From: Halothermothrix sp.
Lineage (GTDB): Bacteria > Bacillota > Halanaerobiia > DY22613
Assembly (NCBI GenBank): GCA_016841825.1
Contig: JAENYK010000022.1
Span: forward strand, 1 to 53,887
DNA: 53,887 nt
Direction: 5' to 3'
The notes below the pieces were generated by a model. That model had not been told where the DNA came from. It worked only from the letters and a program-made list of their open reading frames with translations, and ran no database searches. How positions within the stretch are numbered: the first letter of the stretch is position 1; every line of letters starts with the position of its first letter. The position numbers and the translations under genes are program-made. Shown one piece after another: positions 18,307 to 26,789 of this stretch.

Positions 18307-18723
18307 CTAGAATGGTACATCGATGTCATCACCAAAATTGTCAAAGTTGTCATTACTATCGGAATAACCACTTTGTTTGTTGGAAGAATTATCATTTGAA
18401 TCTTTAGGCCAATCCAGAAAACGAACATTATCAGCAACAACTTCCGCAACTTTGCGCCTTACACCGTTGCTATCATCATAAGATCGGGTTTGCAGTCGTC
18501 CTTCTACAGCAACAAGACGACCTTTGCCCAGATGATTGGCACAAGTTTCTGCTAACTTTCGCCAAACTACTATATCGATAAAGTCAACATCTCTCTCACC
18601 ACTCTGATTGGTGAATGGACGTTCTACCGCAATCGCAAAGGTTGCTACAGCTATTCCACTTGTTGTGTACCGAAGTTCTGGATCTCTAGCCAGACGACCA
18701 ATCAAAATAATACGATTTAACAT
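18307..18723 (-). CDS. ssb: Single-stranded DNA-binding protein
   Basis: About 138 residues. The OB fold (MLNRIILIGRLARDPELRYT to about residue 105) is followed by a Ser/Asn/Asp-rich linker and the acidic tip DDIDVPF, which docks partner proteins. It coats and protects single-stranded DNA at forks. I chose the ATG at 18723, 7 nt after AAGGAGGGG; the TTG two codons earlier is too close. It sits between rpsF and rpsR, as in other Firmicutes. Confidence 0.96.
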   Translation of the reverse strand: MLNRIILIGRLARDPELRYTTSGIAVATFAIAVERPFTNQSGERDVDFIDIVVWRKLAETCANHLGKGRLVAVEGRLQTRSYDDSNGVRRKVAEVVADNVRFLDWPKDSNDNSSNKQSGYSDSNDNFDNFGDDIDVPF

Positions 18724-18766
18724 TTGCAAACCCCTCCTTGAAGAATTTCCGCTCAGGTTCCTTAAA

Positions 18767-19054
18767 CTAGTCCTCCAAACGGATAATAATGTACTTCATC
18801 AGATTGTCCATAATGCGATAATTCCGCTTTAGTTCTTCAATGGTATCTGCATTGCCGTTAAATTGGATGCAGGAGTAAAAACCAGAACGACGCTTTTTAA
18901 CTTCATATGCCAGTTTTTTAACTCCCCAATTATCAGTGTTGACGACTTCACCATTGTTAGAAGTAATGATACCCTGGATCTTTTCGATCGTATTGGTAAT
19001 CTCTGCTTCTTCCAGTTCAGAATTAATGATAATGGTAGTTTCGTACTTTCTCAT
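18767..19054 (-). CDS. rpsF: 30S ribosomal protein S6
   Basis: About 95 residues, starting MRKYETTIIINSELEEAE. The family core continues with NWGVKKLAYEVKKRRSGFY and MDNLMKYIIIR. It pairs with S18 on the 30S platform. The ATG at 19054 is chosen because the in-frame ATG at 19072 lies in the GGAGGAGGTG ribosome binding site. First gene of rpsF-ssb-rpsR, behind a consensus promoter and a structured leader. Confidence 0.96.
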   Translation of the reverse strand: MRKYETTIIINSELEEAEITNTIEKIQGIITSNNGEVVNTDNWGVKKLAYEVKKRRSGFYSCIQFNGNADTIEELKRNYRIMDNLMKYIIIRLED

Positions 19055-19137
19055 TACTTTCACCTCCTCCATTCGGCCCTATGGCTCTATATCAATGTAT
19101 AGAGCATGGATTGTTGTAATAAAGCTACAACATTGGA
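19055..19137 (-). promoter_or_regulatory. rpsF leader, candidate S6:S18-binding RNA
   Basis: The leader has a hairpin (GCTCTATA at 19084-19091 with TATAGAGC at 19098-19105). On the minus strand a CCG element (AGGGCCGAATGG) follows just before the ribosome binding site. The known S6:S18 autoregulatory leader pairs a stem with a conserved CCG bulge near the rpsF start. The parts are here, but I could not fold or align it. Confidence 0.5.
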
Positions 19138-19166
19138 ATTATAACATTTTCAGCCCATATTGTCAA
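19138..19166 (-). promoter_or_regulatory. Promoter of rpsF-ssb-rpsR
   Basis: On the minus strand, -35 TTGACA (19161-19166), 17 nt spacer, -10 TATAAT (19138-19143): a full consensus match. Confidence 0.85.
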
Positions 19167-19344
19167 GTCGGCACTTATCCTATCTTAATATCTCTAAAGT
19201 GGAAAGATTTATACATTACAGTCGCATTAACAACAAACTGTTAATGTTTGGTTTTACAACTTTAGAAGGAAATTTATGCTTTCACTGAAGTAAACACCAT
19301 TTAATTACCCATGATTTCCACCTATAGAGGCTGAGAGACTCACC

Positions 19345-20445
19345 TTATGAAATGGCGTTAAATCTGAATAGACAGACATCCCCATCTACTACCTGATAAT
19401 CTTTACCCTCAATCCGCAATTTACCCTCTTCTCGCGCTCTGGCGAAGGTATCCAGGCGATCAATCTCAGCAAAATTAATCACCTCTGCCTTGATAAACCC
19501 CCGCTGCATATCTGTATGTACTTTTCCTGCTGCCTCGGGTGCTGTGGCACCCTTCTTTACAGTCCAGGCTCGAACTTCATTCTCATTGCCTGTAAAAAAA
19601 GTTATCAGATCAAGAATCGCATAACTGGTTTGAATCAACTGAGAGAATCCAGTCTGCTTAATTCCCAGTTCTTCCTGAAAAATAACTGCCTCTTCTACCG
19701 GGAGTTCAGCCAGATCTGCTTCTATCTTCGCACTGATAGCCACTGTCGGAAAACCTTCAGCTGCTGCCAACTCCTGGATTTGCCGATAGTATTCATTATT
19801 TTGTGGATCTTCTCCCTCTGTAACATTGGCCACATATACTATTAATTTGGCAGTCAGTAAAAACAATTCTGAGACTATTTCCTCCTCTAAAGCATCCAGT
19901 GTGAGCTGATTAATCAGCTTACCTTGATTCAACTCTTTGGCTAACCTTTGCAATCTCTTGAACTCTTCTTGATAAGCAGGATCACCGGTCTTTAGCATTC
20001 GTTCAGTCTTGTCTGCTCTTTTCTCCACAGTAGCCAGATCAGCCAGACATAACTCTGTTTTGATGATCTCAATATCTCGAATAGGATCTAACTCTGTCTC
20101 TACATGAGTGATATCAGAATCGACAAAACATCTGACAATTTGAGCAATAGCATCTACCTCTCTAATATGAGCCAGAAACTGATTACCCAATCCTTCACCC
20201 CTACTGGCCCCTTTTACTAATCCAGCTATATCCACAAATTCGATGGTAGTTGGAGTTAATTTTTTCGGTTTATAGATCTCACCTAATCGCTCTAAACGGT
20301 AGTCAGGTACTGAAACTACTCCTATATTAGGGTCAATAGTGCAAAAAGGATAATTCTCTGCGCTAACCCCAGCACGAGTTAAGGCATTAAATAAGGTGGA
20401 TTTACCTACGTTAGGCAGCCCAACTAGACCTATACGTACTCCCAT
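19345..20445 (-). CDS. ychF: Redox-regulated ATPase YchF (OLA1-like)
   Basis: 366 residues, the normal length. The G1 motif GLPNVGKSTLFNALT opens the protein. DIAGLVKGASRGEGLGNQFL gives the G3 region. The usual NKxD is replaced by NVTE, as in YchF, which favours ATP over GTP. The C-terminal TGS-like domain (TFFTGNENEVRAWTVKKG) ends it. It binds ribosomes and affects stress responses. AGGAGGTG precedes the ATG. Last gene of the TPR-mscS-DUF951-ychF cluster. Confidence 0.96.
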   Translation of the reverse strand: MGVRIGLVGLPNVGKSTLFNALTRAGVSAENYPFCTIDPNIGVVSVPDYRLERLGEIYKPKKLTPTTIEFVDIAGLVKGASRGEGLGNQFLAHIREVDAIAQIVRCFVDSDITHVETELDPIRDIEIIKTELCLADLATVEKRADKTERMLKTGDPAYQEEFKRLQRLAKELNQGKLINQLTLDALEEEIVSELFLLTAKLIVYVANVTEGEDPQNNEYYRQIQELAAAEGFPTVAISAKIEADLAELPVEEAVIFQEELGIKQTGFSQLIQTSYAILDLITFFTGNENEVRAWTVKKGATAPEAAGKVHTDMQRGFIKAEVINFAEIDRLDTFARAREEGKLRIEGKDYQVVDGDVCLFRFNAIS

Positions 20446-20457
20446 CTAATTCACCTC

Positions 20458-20658
20458 CTACTTTTCATCTGAATCCATTTTTCGCTGTATAATCTTCTTT
20501 ACTGAACTTTCAAACTTCCTCCTGGGCAGCATGACCACCCGATCACACCCCAGACAGCGAATTCGAATATCCATTCCCACACGAATAATCTCCCACTGAT
20601 CACTACCACAGGGATGATTTTTTTTGGTCTGCACAATATCACCCAAATATAATTCCAT
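20458..20658 (-). CDS. DUF951 family small protein
   Basis: About 66 residues with the family pattern LGDIVQTKKNHPCGSDQWEI, then IRIRCLGCDRVVMLPRRKFE. The single Cys and the CLGC pair suggest a small metal-binding fold, which I infer. Function is unknown; in Firmicutes it commonly sits beside mscS and ychF, as here. The ATG at 20658 lies 7 nt after GGAGG, so I prefer it to the GTG at 20664. Confidence 0.85.
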   Translation of the reverse strand: MELYLGDIVQTKKNHPCGSDQWEIIRVGMDIRIRCLGCDRVVMLPRRKFESSVKKIIQRKMDSDEK

Positions 20659-20702
20659 ACTCACACCTCCAGATTGATTTTAACTCTGGGGAGCTATCCC
20701 AT

Positions 20703-21614
20703 TCATCTCTCATCAGTTTGATTTATAAACAAATTCTCATCTTCAGCAGTCTGAGGTCCTATAAAGAGAACCCTTTTGGGATAAGGAATCTCAATATCAT
20801 GAGCATCAAACTCTTTTTTAATTCGATGTTTTAACCGTCTCTCCACATCCCATTGTTCCATTGGAATTACCCGGGCCAGTATCCGAATAGATACCGCATA
20901 ATCACCCAAATCCTGAACTCCTAAAACTTTCGGACCTTCCACCACTTTCTCATTCTCTGCTGCAAAAGCTTTACAGATATCTTCCAGAATAGCAATTACC
21001 TTATCTATATCTTCTTCATAGGCAACTCCCACATCAAACATCACCCGCATACTTTCAGTAGTAACAAAGTTCGTTACCACATTAATCTCACCATTGGGAA
21101 TGATATGAACCTGTCCAGCAAAACTCTTAATCCTGGTCGACCTCAAACCGACCTCCTGCACAATTCCTTCCAAATCCCCAATTCTAACGTGATCCCCTAC
21201 ACTAAATTGATGTTCAAAAAGAATAAAAAAACCTATTATCACATCTTTGACCAGACCCTGTGCACCAAAACCTATAGCTAGTCCGAAGATTCCTGCACCG
21301 GCCAAAAGTGAAGTTACCGGAAACTCAAAAGTTTCCAAAATCATGGTACCTGCCACAAAATATATTACATAATAAGAGACACTTACAGTCAAAGATTTTA
21401 GAGTTTGAACTCTGCGAGGATTATAGTTAATACCTTTGATTGGTGACTCTCTAAAAATCTGTTCCACAAAAAATTTAATAAACCGCATAACCAGTCTGGT
21501 AATTAGCAGTATTAGAAAAACCCGAATTACTATCAATAGATATCCACTAAGTCGTTCTGGCGAAAGATATTCGATAAGATTCCCTTTAAACTCTATCCAA
21601 ATTTGTTCAAACAC
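20703..21614 (-). CDS. MscS-family mechanosensitive ion channel
   Basis: About 303 residues. It has an N-terminal membrane helix, two more helices, and the pore helix TM3 rich in Gly/Ala (SLLAGAGIFGLAIGFGAQGL). The beta domain of MscS (FSVGDHVRIGDLEGIVQEVG) and an alpha/beta cytoplasmic end follow. It should release solutes on hypo-osmotic shock. I chose the GTG at 21614 with AGGAGGAGT upstream; longer starts would run into the upstream TPR gene. Confidence 0.92.
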   Translation of the reverse strand: MFEQIWIEFKGNLIEYLSPERLSGYLLIVIRVFLILLITRLVMRFIKFFVEQIFRESPIKGINYNPRRVQTLKSLTVSVSYYVIYFVAGTMILETFEFPVTSLLAGAGIFGLAIGFGAQGLVKDVIIGFFILFEHQFSVGDHVRIGDLEGIVQEVGLRSTRIKSFAGQVHIIPNGEINVVTNFVTTESMRVMFDVGVAYEEDIDKVIAILEDICKAFAAENEKVVEGPKVLGVQDLGDYAVSIRILARVIPMEQWDVERRLKHRIKKEFDAHDIEIPYPKRVLFIGPQTAEDENLFINQTDER

Positions 21615-21628
21615 AAATAATACTCCTC

Positions 21629-22159
21629 CTAGCCTTTTAATGTATTTAAGATCCACAAAACTAAAGCAATACCTGCCAGTATCAATACAATCAGACAACC
21701 ACGATTTTTGCTATTTGCAGCTCGCTGTACCGAGAAAGTACCCGCTTTTTGAGCTTTTTTCATATGTTTCACAGCTTCGGTAAGTCTACCTGATTTTTTA
21801 AAGATATAAGCCAGATTATTATGAGCGGGGCCATAGTTTGGATCAAGAGCCAACACTCTTCTAAACATCATCTCAGCTTTGTTAACATTGCCGTCTTCTA
21901 GTTCTAAACTTGCCATATTAGACAAGCTAGGGATATGATCTTTGTTAATATCAAGACATCTCTGAAAATACTCTCTGGCCTGTTCCTTATCCTGTCTATA
22001 AATATGAATCACACCCATTTTATTTAGAGTGTCCAATTCTTCAGGTTCAACAGCCAAAATCTGCTGAAAATGTTCTTCCGCTTCATCTAATTTACCCACT
22101 TCTAAGGCACCATTACCCTGTTTGTATAACTCCTGTTTTTCATCAAAAGACATAGACAT
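21629..22159 (-). CDS. TPR-repeat protein with C-terminal membrane anchor
   Basis: 176 residues. About three tetratricopeptide repeats span residues 5-140 (GKLDEAEEHFQQILAVEPEE; ALDPNYGPAHNNLAYIFKKS). One hydrophobic segment near the end (CLIVLILAGIALVLWIL) would tail-anchor it with the repeats in the cytoplasm. It should be a protein-interaction scaffold; partners are unknown. GAGGGGTGA precedes the ATG. It starts the unit with mscS, DUF951 and ychF. Confidence 0.8.
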   Translation of the reverse strand: MSMSFDEKQELYKQGNGALEVGKLDEAEEHFQQILAVEPEELDTLNKMGVIHIYRQDKEQAREYFQRCLDINKDHIPSLSNMASLELEDGNVNKAEMMFRRVLALDPNYGPAHNNLAYIFKKSGRLTEAVKHMKKAQKAGTFSVQRAANSKNRGCLIVLILAGIALVLWILNTLKG

Positions 22160-23024
22160 TTTACTTCACCCCTCTATTTATTTAGTATATCCCTTCCTGG
22201 CATTTTCAAAGCCTACCACTAGTTTAACTTCCATCTTTCCCTGGTTAAACAATAATACTTATTTCTTCTTGATAACCGTAACTTTTTCCTGCTGCTATCC
22301 ACGGGTTTTATTTTATAATTAAAACATTGCTAATAATCTATATAGTTGTGTCGAAATTTCCTGGATTTCCAGCAATAAATACATTTATCAACACAGAACA
22401 ACAAGCAGCAGCAACTATTCTGTCGAAACCAATTCTCATCAACTAATCATTAGAACAATCCCATTAACTCAAATAAAATTCATAACCTGCAGAATAATTG
22501 GTAAGATTATTAACTTAACCAAAGACCCCCATCCCATGCTCCAAATCTTCCCTGACTACATCAGTAATTAAATAAAACTATCTACGTTTCCAACTTTGAT
22601 CGTAAAACAAAGCCCGGACTGACTGATTATATTCCTGATAATCTAATGATAGTAAACTTTCTTCTGTTATATAGACAGGTCTAAAGATGTAAAAAGGAAA
22701 TATCACCTTTATAGTTAGGCAATATTTCCCGGGAAATTCCTGATATCAATCTTTCACTTCTTCTGATAAAACCGATTTATCCAATCGTTTTGTTGAATAA
22801 CCATTTGTAGCAAAAGTTATCTGCTCTTTCACCTTTCTACCATGATAATTAGCCCTGTTGAATTTACTCCCAATTATAAAATCCAGTTCATTTAGATTCC
22901 AGTTACATAATTTTCTATAAAAATAAATCAAAATTCATCATTTTGCTACATATATCACGTTTTTATCGACAATAATTCAAACATCTTTTTATTCTCCCAT
23001 AAAATTACCTAATAAGACAACCAT
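22160..23024. other. 865 nt AT-rich gap
   Basis: No convincing gene. An open frame at 22746-22931 (minus) has no ribosome binding site or known relative. The perfect palindrome ATTTCCCGGGAAAT (22724-22737) is the only clear site. The promoter of the TPR-mscS-ychF unit must lie near 22170-22330, but I see no strong match. Confidence 0.5.
22724..22737. promoter_or_regulatory. Candidate Noc-binding site (NBS)
   Basis: ATTTCCCGGGAAAT is a perfect 14 bp palindrome and matches the Bacillus Noc-binding consensus as I know it. A noc gene with matching specificity residues lies at 36210-37016. The site is intergenic. Confidence 0.65.
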
Positions 23025-24080
23025 TTATCTAACATTTTGCTTTCTCCAACCCAACCACATCATCACCAATACCACTAAAGTAACTCCTCCATAGATTGGG
23101 TACAAAAAACTAACCAGGTTAGCAAAACCAAATCTCGTCAAAGGTAAAACCACTATCACCGTTAGCATAGTGCTATTATAATAGCTCATATTAAAAAGTG
23201 GGATCACTCTTTGCACAAAAGCATACACATGAGCTACAGCTGTAGTTATCATTGCAAACCATAAACCAATCATATAGGTCAGATGTAGAGTAGTTGAACC
23301 GGAGATATCTGCAATTCTTAACATTGGCATCTCTCTTCCCACAATCTCATTATAGTTACAATACATAGCTGTACCCATCAGCAATAGAATTACGGTTAGC
23401 AATCCTCCACCTACAATGCCGCCCCAGACCAGAGTATTCTTACGTTTCTCTTCTGTTCCGATCACACTCAGAATCGCTAAAGACATAAACACATTAAAGG
23501 AGACATACATCATCGCACTACAATACCATGGAAGCAGGCCAGAACTCTCCTGAACAAAATCCAATCCTGGCGAATTAAATTGCAGACTACCAAGACTACT
23601 ATAAATAATCACCAATGTTAAAAAGGGAATCAACAGACTATTAAAAATCAATATCCCCTTAACACCAGTAAAGATAGTCATCATTACTACAATTAAGGTT
23701 ATCAAGACTCCCAGATTATAGTTAATTCCCAGAGCCTGTTCAAATATTGTCCCACTTCCGGCTAACATTACTGAAATACTACCTAAAATAAATAATACAT
23801 AAATCAGATCAATAACAATTCCTTTACCTTTACCTAAAAGTTTATAGAAAATCTGATGATAATTTTCTACTCTCAATCTTCTGGCCAATTGTAAAAAAAT
23901 TACTCCCCCCAGGATAAATAATCCTCCAGCCAGAAAAATACCCCCTACCCCTGCCTTACCATAGCGTACGAAAAACTGAAAAATTTCCTGGCCTGATGCA
24001 AAACCAGCACCAATCACCGCTCCTACATATGTAAAACCGATTTTGCATATATTTAAAATTGGAAAATTGTTTTTATTCAA
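23025..24080 (-). CDS. ykvI: YkvI-type integral membrane protein (APC-like fold)
   Basis: About 351 residues with about ten transmembrane helices. The first helix has the small-residue signature of the APC/LeuT-like families (GFTYVGAVIGAGFASGQEI). It is a likely transporter of unknown substrate. The best start is a TTG at 24080, 9 nt after GGGGAG. It is alone, next to an IS-like remnant just upstream. Confidence 0.75.
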   Translation of the reverse strand: MNKNNFPILNICKIGFTYVGAVIGAGFASGQEIFQFFVRYGKAGVGGIFLAGGLFILGGVIFLQLARRLRVENYHQIFYKLLGKGKGIVIDLIYVLFILGSISVMLAGSGTIFEQALGINYNLGVLITLIVVMMTIFTGVKGILIFNSLLIPFLTLVIIYSSLGSLQFNSPGLDFVQESSGLLPWYCSAMMYVSFNVFMSLAILSVIGTEEKRKNTLVWGGIVGGGLLTVILLLMGTAMYCNYNEIVGREMPMLRIADISGSTTLHLTYMIGLWFAMITTAVAHVYAFVQRVIPLFNMSYYNSTMLTVIVVLPLTRFGFANLVSFLYPIYGGVTLVVLVMMWLGWRKQNVR

Positions 24081-24330
24081 TGTATTCAACTCCCCTTTTT
24101 TTCATACACTATCAATATATGAAAAATCACTTCTGGATAGGTCAGGGAAAATTTTACAGTGAACTCGTTCAGCTAAAGCTGAACCTTGGGGCTTCAGATG
24201 GGGATTCAACCCCACCTAAAGTAGAACAAGGCAGCTCCCCCTTCTGAAAGTGGGAGTCATAGAACCTAAGATATAAAATAGTTTTTTGTTACATATAATT
24301 TACTATAAATATGGTATTGGAGGGCAGCAT
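24081..24330. other. Divergent region with an IS-end remnant
   Basis: This lies between ykvI (minus) and yyaC (plus). It contains three stem-loops at 24167-24256 that look like an end of an IS200/IS605 element, then the yyaC ribosome binding site (GGAGGG, 24319-24324). No gene is seen. Confidence 0.6.
24161..24265. mobile_element. Remnant IS200/IS605-family end
   Basis: Three hairpins follow closely: GTTCAGC/GCTGAAC (24167-24184), TGGGG/CCCCA (24199-24214, extended by AG/CT) and CTCCC-CTT/AAG-GGGAG (24235-24256). Sub-terminal hairpins of this kind are typical of IS605-type ends recognised by the Y1 transposase. Neither tnpA nor tnpB is present, so it is a solo end or a small non-autonomous derivative. 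Confidence 0.6.
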
Positions 24331-24918
24331 ATGAAACTTAAGTCCGGAATAGATGTAGAAACTAGAATCCCCATGGATTCTCCCTTTGCACAGATCAAAC
24401 TCAAAGATTCAATCATTCACTTCCTTTTCAAGTACCAACCAGAAATCTCCGATCCGACAGTTATTCTTTGCATCGGCACTGACCGTTCAACAGGAGATGC
24501 TTTAGGACCGTTAGTCGGCACTAACCTGGTTCAATATCAATCGCCATATATTAGAGTATTTGGTACCCTTGAGGAACCAGTTCATGCCATAAATTTAGAT
24601 GAAACTCTTTTTCAAATTCAAAATACTTACCATTCACCATTCATTATAGCCATCGATGCTGGATTGGGTAAACATAGTAGTGTTGGCATGATCGATATTA
24701 AAGATGGTCCCCTGAAACCTGGTACTGGAGTAAATAAAGAGTTAACACCTGTAGGAAATATGCACCTGACTGGACTAGTAAACATAGGTGGGTATATGGA
24801 ATATTTTGTCCTACAAAGTACCCGGTTGAATCTTGTAATGAAAATGGCAAACATTATCTCATATAGCATCAACACTGGAATTCGTGAATTCTTTCAACAA
24901 AAAGCACAGGCTGAATAG
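24331..24918 (+). CDS. yyaC: YyaC family spore protease-like protein
   Basis: About 195 residues. It resembles YyaC, a sporulation protein related to the GPR germination protease fold: ILCIGTDRSTGDALGPLVG (about residue 48), then VHAINLDE, IAIDAGLG and GNMHLTGLVNIGGYME. Its exact role is not settled. The ATG at 24331 has GGAGGG 7 nt upstream; the in-frame ATG at 24286 has none. It is alone on the plus strand, head-on to the fork, ending at a shared terminator. Confidence 0.88.
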   Translation: MKLKSGIDVETRIPMDSPFAQIKLKDSIIHFLFKYQPEISDPTVILCIGTDRSTGDALGPLVGTNLVQYQSPYIRVFGTLEEPVHAINLDETLFQIQNTYHSPFIIAIDAGLGKHSSVGMIDIKDGPLKPGTGVNKELTPVGNMHLTGLVNIGGYMEYFVLQSTRLNLVMKMANIISYSINTGIREFFQQKAQAE

Positions 24919-24965
24919 TTCTCAAATTGATATTTCCTATCTCGTATAAAATTTCCCTGAAATAC

Positions 24966-24996
24966 AAAAAAGCGTACACACTTAGTACGCTTTTTT
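24966..24996. terminator. Bidirectional terminator between yyaC and ykuS
   Basis: AAAAAAGCGTAC (24966-24977) pairs with GTACGCTTTTTT (24985-24996), with a T-run on each strand. Confidence 0.9.
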
Positions 24997-25058
24997 GCTT
25001 TAATTTAGTCTTTGCTAGACATTTCTAAATCTCATTTCTGGCTATTTAAAAGGACTTA

Positions 25059-25307
25059 CTACCCCTTGCTCAGTCTCCTTTCTAATTCATTTAAAACTTC
25101 CCTGGTATCCAGACCTCGTGCCTCGATTACAGGAGCCGGAGTTTGAGTATCTTGCATCCCCATCACGTTATCACTCATCCCACTAACAACAACTGCATCA
25201 GGATTTTGGCTAATAGCATTCATACTCAGTACCTCATAACCCTGTTGTTGTAAAGCAGATTTAATATTTCCTAAATCATCTTCGACTACAATCCTTCTTT
25301 TTCTCAC
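25059..25307 (-). CDS. ykuS: YkuS family protein (UPF0180)
   Basis: 82 residues. The family form is clear: an N-terminal RRIVVEDDLGNIKSALQQQG, a central DAVVVSGMSDNVMG, and a C-terminal helix with LNELERRL. Function is unknown. The start is GTG at 25307, preceded by AAGGAGGG. It sits behind the lipid kinase on the same strand, 93 nt away, and ends at the terminator shared with yyaC. Confidence 0.8.
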   Translation of the reverse strand: MRKRRIVVEDDLGNIKSALQQQGYEVLSMNAISQNPDAVVVSGMSDNVMGMQDTQTPAPVIEARGLDTREVLNELERRLSKG

Positions 25308-25400
25308 AGTTTTCCCTCCTTATAGTTTCTATTCCTATTGTATCACCAATAGAACAAACTATTCACTCATCAAAATTTAAGAAACCAGAGGAGGTATTTT

Positions 25401-26285
25401 TTATGGTATCAGTACTGACAGTGCCTGTGATTTAAGTTCAAAACCCATAGGCAGAGTTCCTTTTAGTTCGCCGTCTGCCTGAATTAGAACCTTTTCCGGG
25501 GAATGAAGATATACCTTTTTTCCGTGATATACTCTTACCGCTGGATGCTTTATATGATTACCTTTAAAGATTGTCGGCAGAACTTTCAATACCTCCAATT
25601 TATCTACATCTTCAACCACAACAATTTCAAACTGACCATCATCAATCTCCGCACCCGGGGCAATCATCATACCCCCACCATAATATTTACCATTAGCGAT
25701 AGCTACCAGAATATACTTTCCTTCCAAAATAAGGTCATCAATCTGAATCCTCATCTGTGGACTTTTATATTGAAATAATACTTTTAATACCCCATATAGA
25801 TAGGCCGCAGTTCCCTTTAACCATTTCACATTATGATTAACCTCATAAGCTATCGCTCCATCAAAGCCAACTCCAACCACATTAATAAAATAATCTCCGT
25901 TCACTCTTCCCATATCTATTATTTGAACATTAGCTTTTTGCAGTACTTCCACTGCCGCCGATATATTTTGCGGAATATTCAGAGTACGGACCAGATCATT
26001 ACCTGTTCCGGCAGCAATAATTCCCAGATAGATTTTATGTCCCATATCTTCCTGAATAATTCCCTTAATTACTTCGTTAATCGTACCATCTCCTCCAACA
26101 GCAACCAGAATATCAAAACCCTTCTCTATACCTTCTTTTGCCAGAAAAACACCATCCCCGGGAGCCCTTGTAAAAGCTACCTCATAATCCAAACCAACCT
26201 GTTCAACCTCTTCTTTTATTAACCTCCATTTTTCTTTACATTCTCCCCGCCCGGCAATAGGATTGACTATGAAAAAATATCTCAT
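25401..26285 (-). CDS. YegS/BmrU-type lipid kinase (diacylglycerol kinase family)
   Basis: 294 residues. The catalytic N-terminal domain has NPIAGRGE, VGGDGTINEV and GTGNDLVR, the nucleotide-binding motifs of the DAGK family. The C-terminal beta-sandwich ends with IQADGELKGTLPM. It should phosphorylate a lipid such as diacylglycerol with ATP at the membrane; the substrate cannot be told. GGGGG precedes the ATG. A terminator separates it from the upstream bactofilin gene. Confidence 0.9.
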   Translation of the reverse strand: MRYFFIVNPIAGRGECKEKWRLIKEEVEQVGLDYEVAFTRAPGDGVFLAKEGIEKGFDILVAVGGDGTINEVIKGIIQEDMGHKIYLGIIAAGTGNDLVRTLNIPQNISAAVEVLQKANVQIIDMGRVNGDYFINVVGVGFDGAIAYEVNHNVKWLKGTAAYLYGVLKVLFQYKSPQMRIQIDDLILEGKYILVAIANGKYYGGGMMIAPGAEIDDGQFEIVVVEDVDKLEVLKVLPTIFKGNHIKHPAVRVYHGKKVYLHSPEKVLIQADGELKGTLPMGFELKSQALSVLIP

Positions 26286-26302
26286 CAGTGTAACCCCCTC
26301 AA

Positions 26303-26332
26303 AGTAAAAAGAAACTCAGCCTGCAGGCTGAG
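26303..26332 (-). terminator. Terminator after the bactofilin gene
   Basis: CTCAGCCTGCAGGCTGAG (26315-26332) is a perfect palindrome, followed on the minus strand by TTTCTTTTT. Confidence 0.85.
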
Positions 26333-26351
26333 CTCCTCATTCTCCAGTTTA

Positions 26352-26771
26352 TTAATTTTTAGCTGGGTTATCTTCTTTTTCCTCTTTAGTAGCTGCAGCT
26401 GTGGGAATCTCGTTACCTTTACGAGATTCACTCTTACCTTTAAAGATAGCACCATCTTCAATTACTAAAGTAGCGATTTTAATATCACCAATTAAACTAC
26501 CGGTTGGAACAATCTCCAGTTTCTCTTTAGCATCAACGTCACCTCTTATGTCACCTGCTATAATGACATTTCGACCTTTAACATTTGCCAGAATCTGGCC
26601 ACCTTGACCGACAAATACATCTCCGGCAGCCACAACTTCCCCACCTTCAATTTTTCCTTCAATTCGAATAGAGCCTTTACAGTACAAATCACCGTTTATG
26701 GAAGTACCTTTACCGATAATTGTCTCAACTCTTATCGGACTTTCCACAGTTTTGTTCTTTTTACCAAACAT
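26352..26771 (-). CDS. Bactofilin (polymer-forming cytoskeletal protein)
   Basis: 139 residues. The core (about 15-110) is a beta-helical repeat rich in Gly, Val and Ile: GTSINGDLYCKGSIRIEGKI, VFVGQGGQI, GRNVIIAGDIRGDVDA. The ends are short and charged. Bactofilins assemble into filaments near the membrane and often work with M23 peptidases in shaping the wall. The M23 gene lies 18 nt upstream, in the same unit. Confidence 0.92.
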   Translation of the reverse strand: MFGKKNKTVESPIRVETIIGKGTSINGDLYCKGSIRIEGKIEGGEVVAAGDVFVGQGGQILANVKGRNVIIAGDIRGDVDAKEKLEIVPTGSLIGDIKIATLVIEDGAIFKGKSESRKGNEIPTAAATKEEKEDNPAKN

Positions 26772-26789
26772 CTATCTTCCCCCTGTCAT

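Noticed and set aside
22746-22931. Open frame of 61 codons in the 865 nt gap (minus)
   Set aside because: The start is a TTG without a ribosome binding site, and nothing in it is recognisable.
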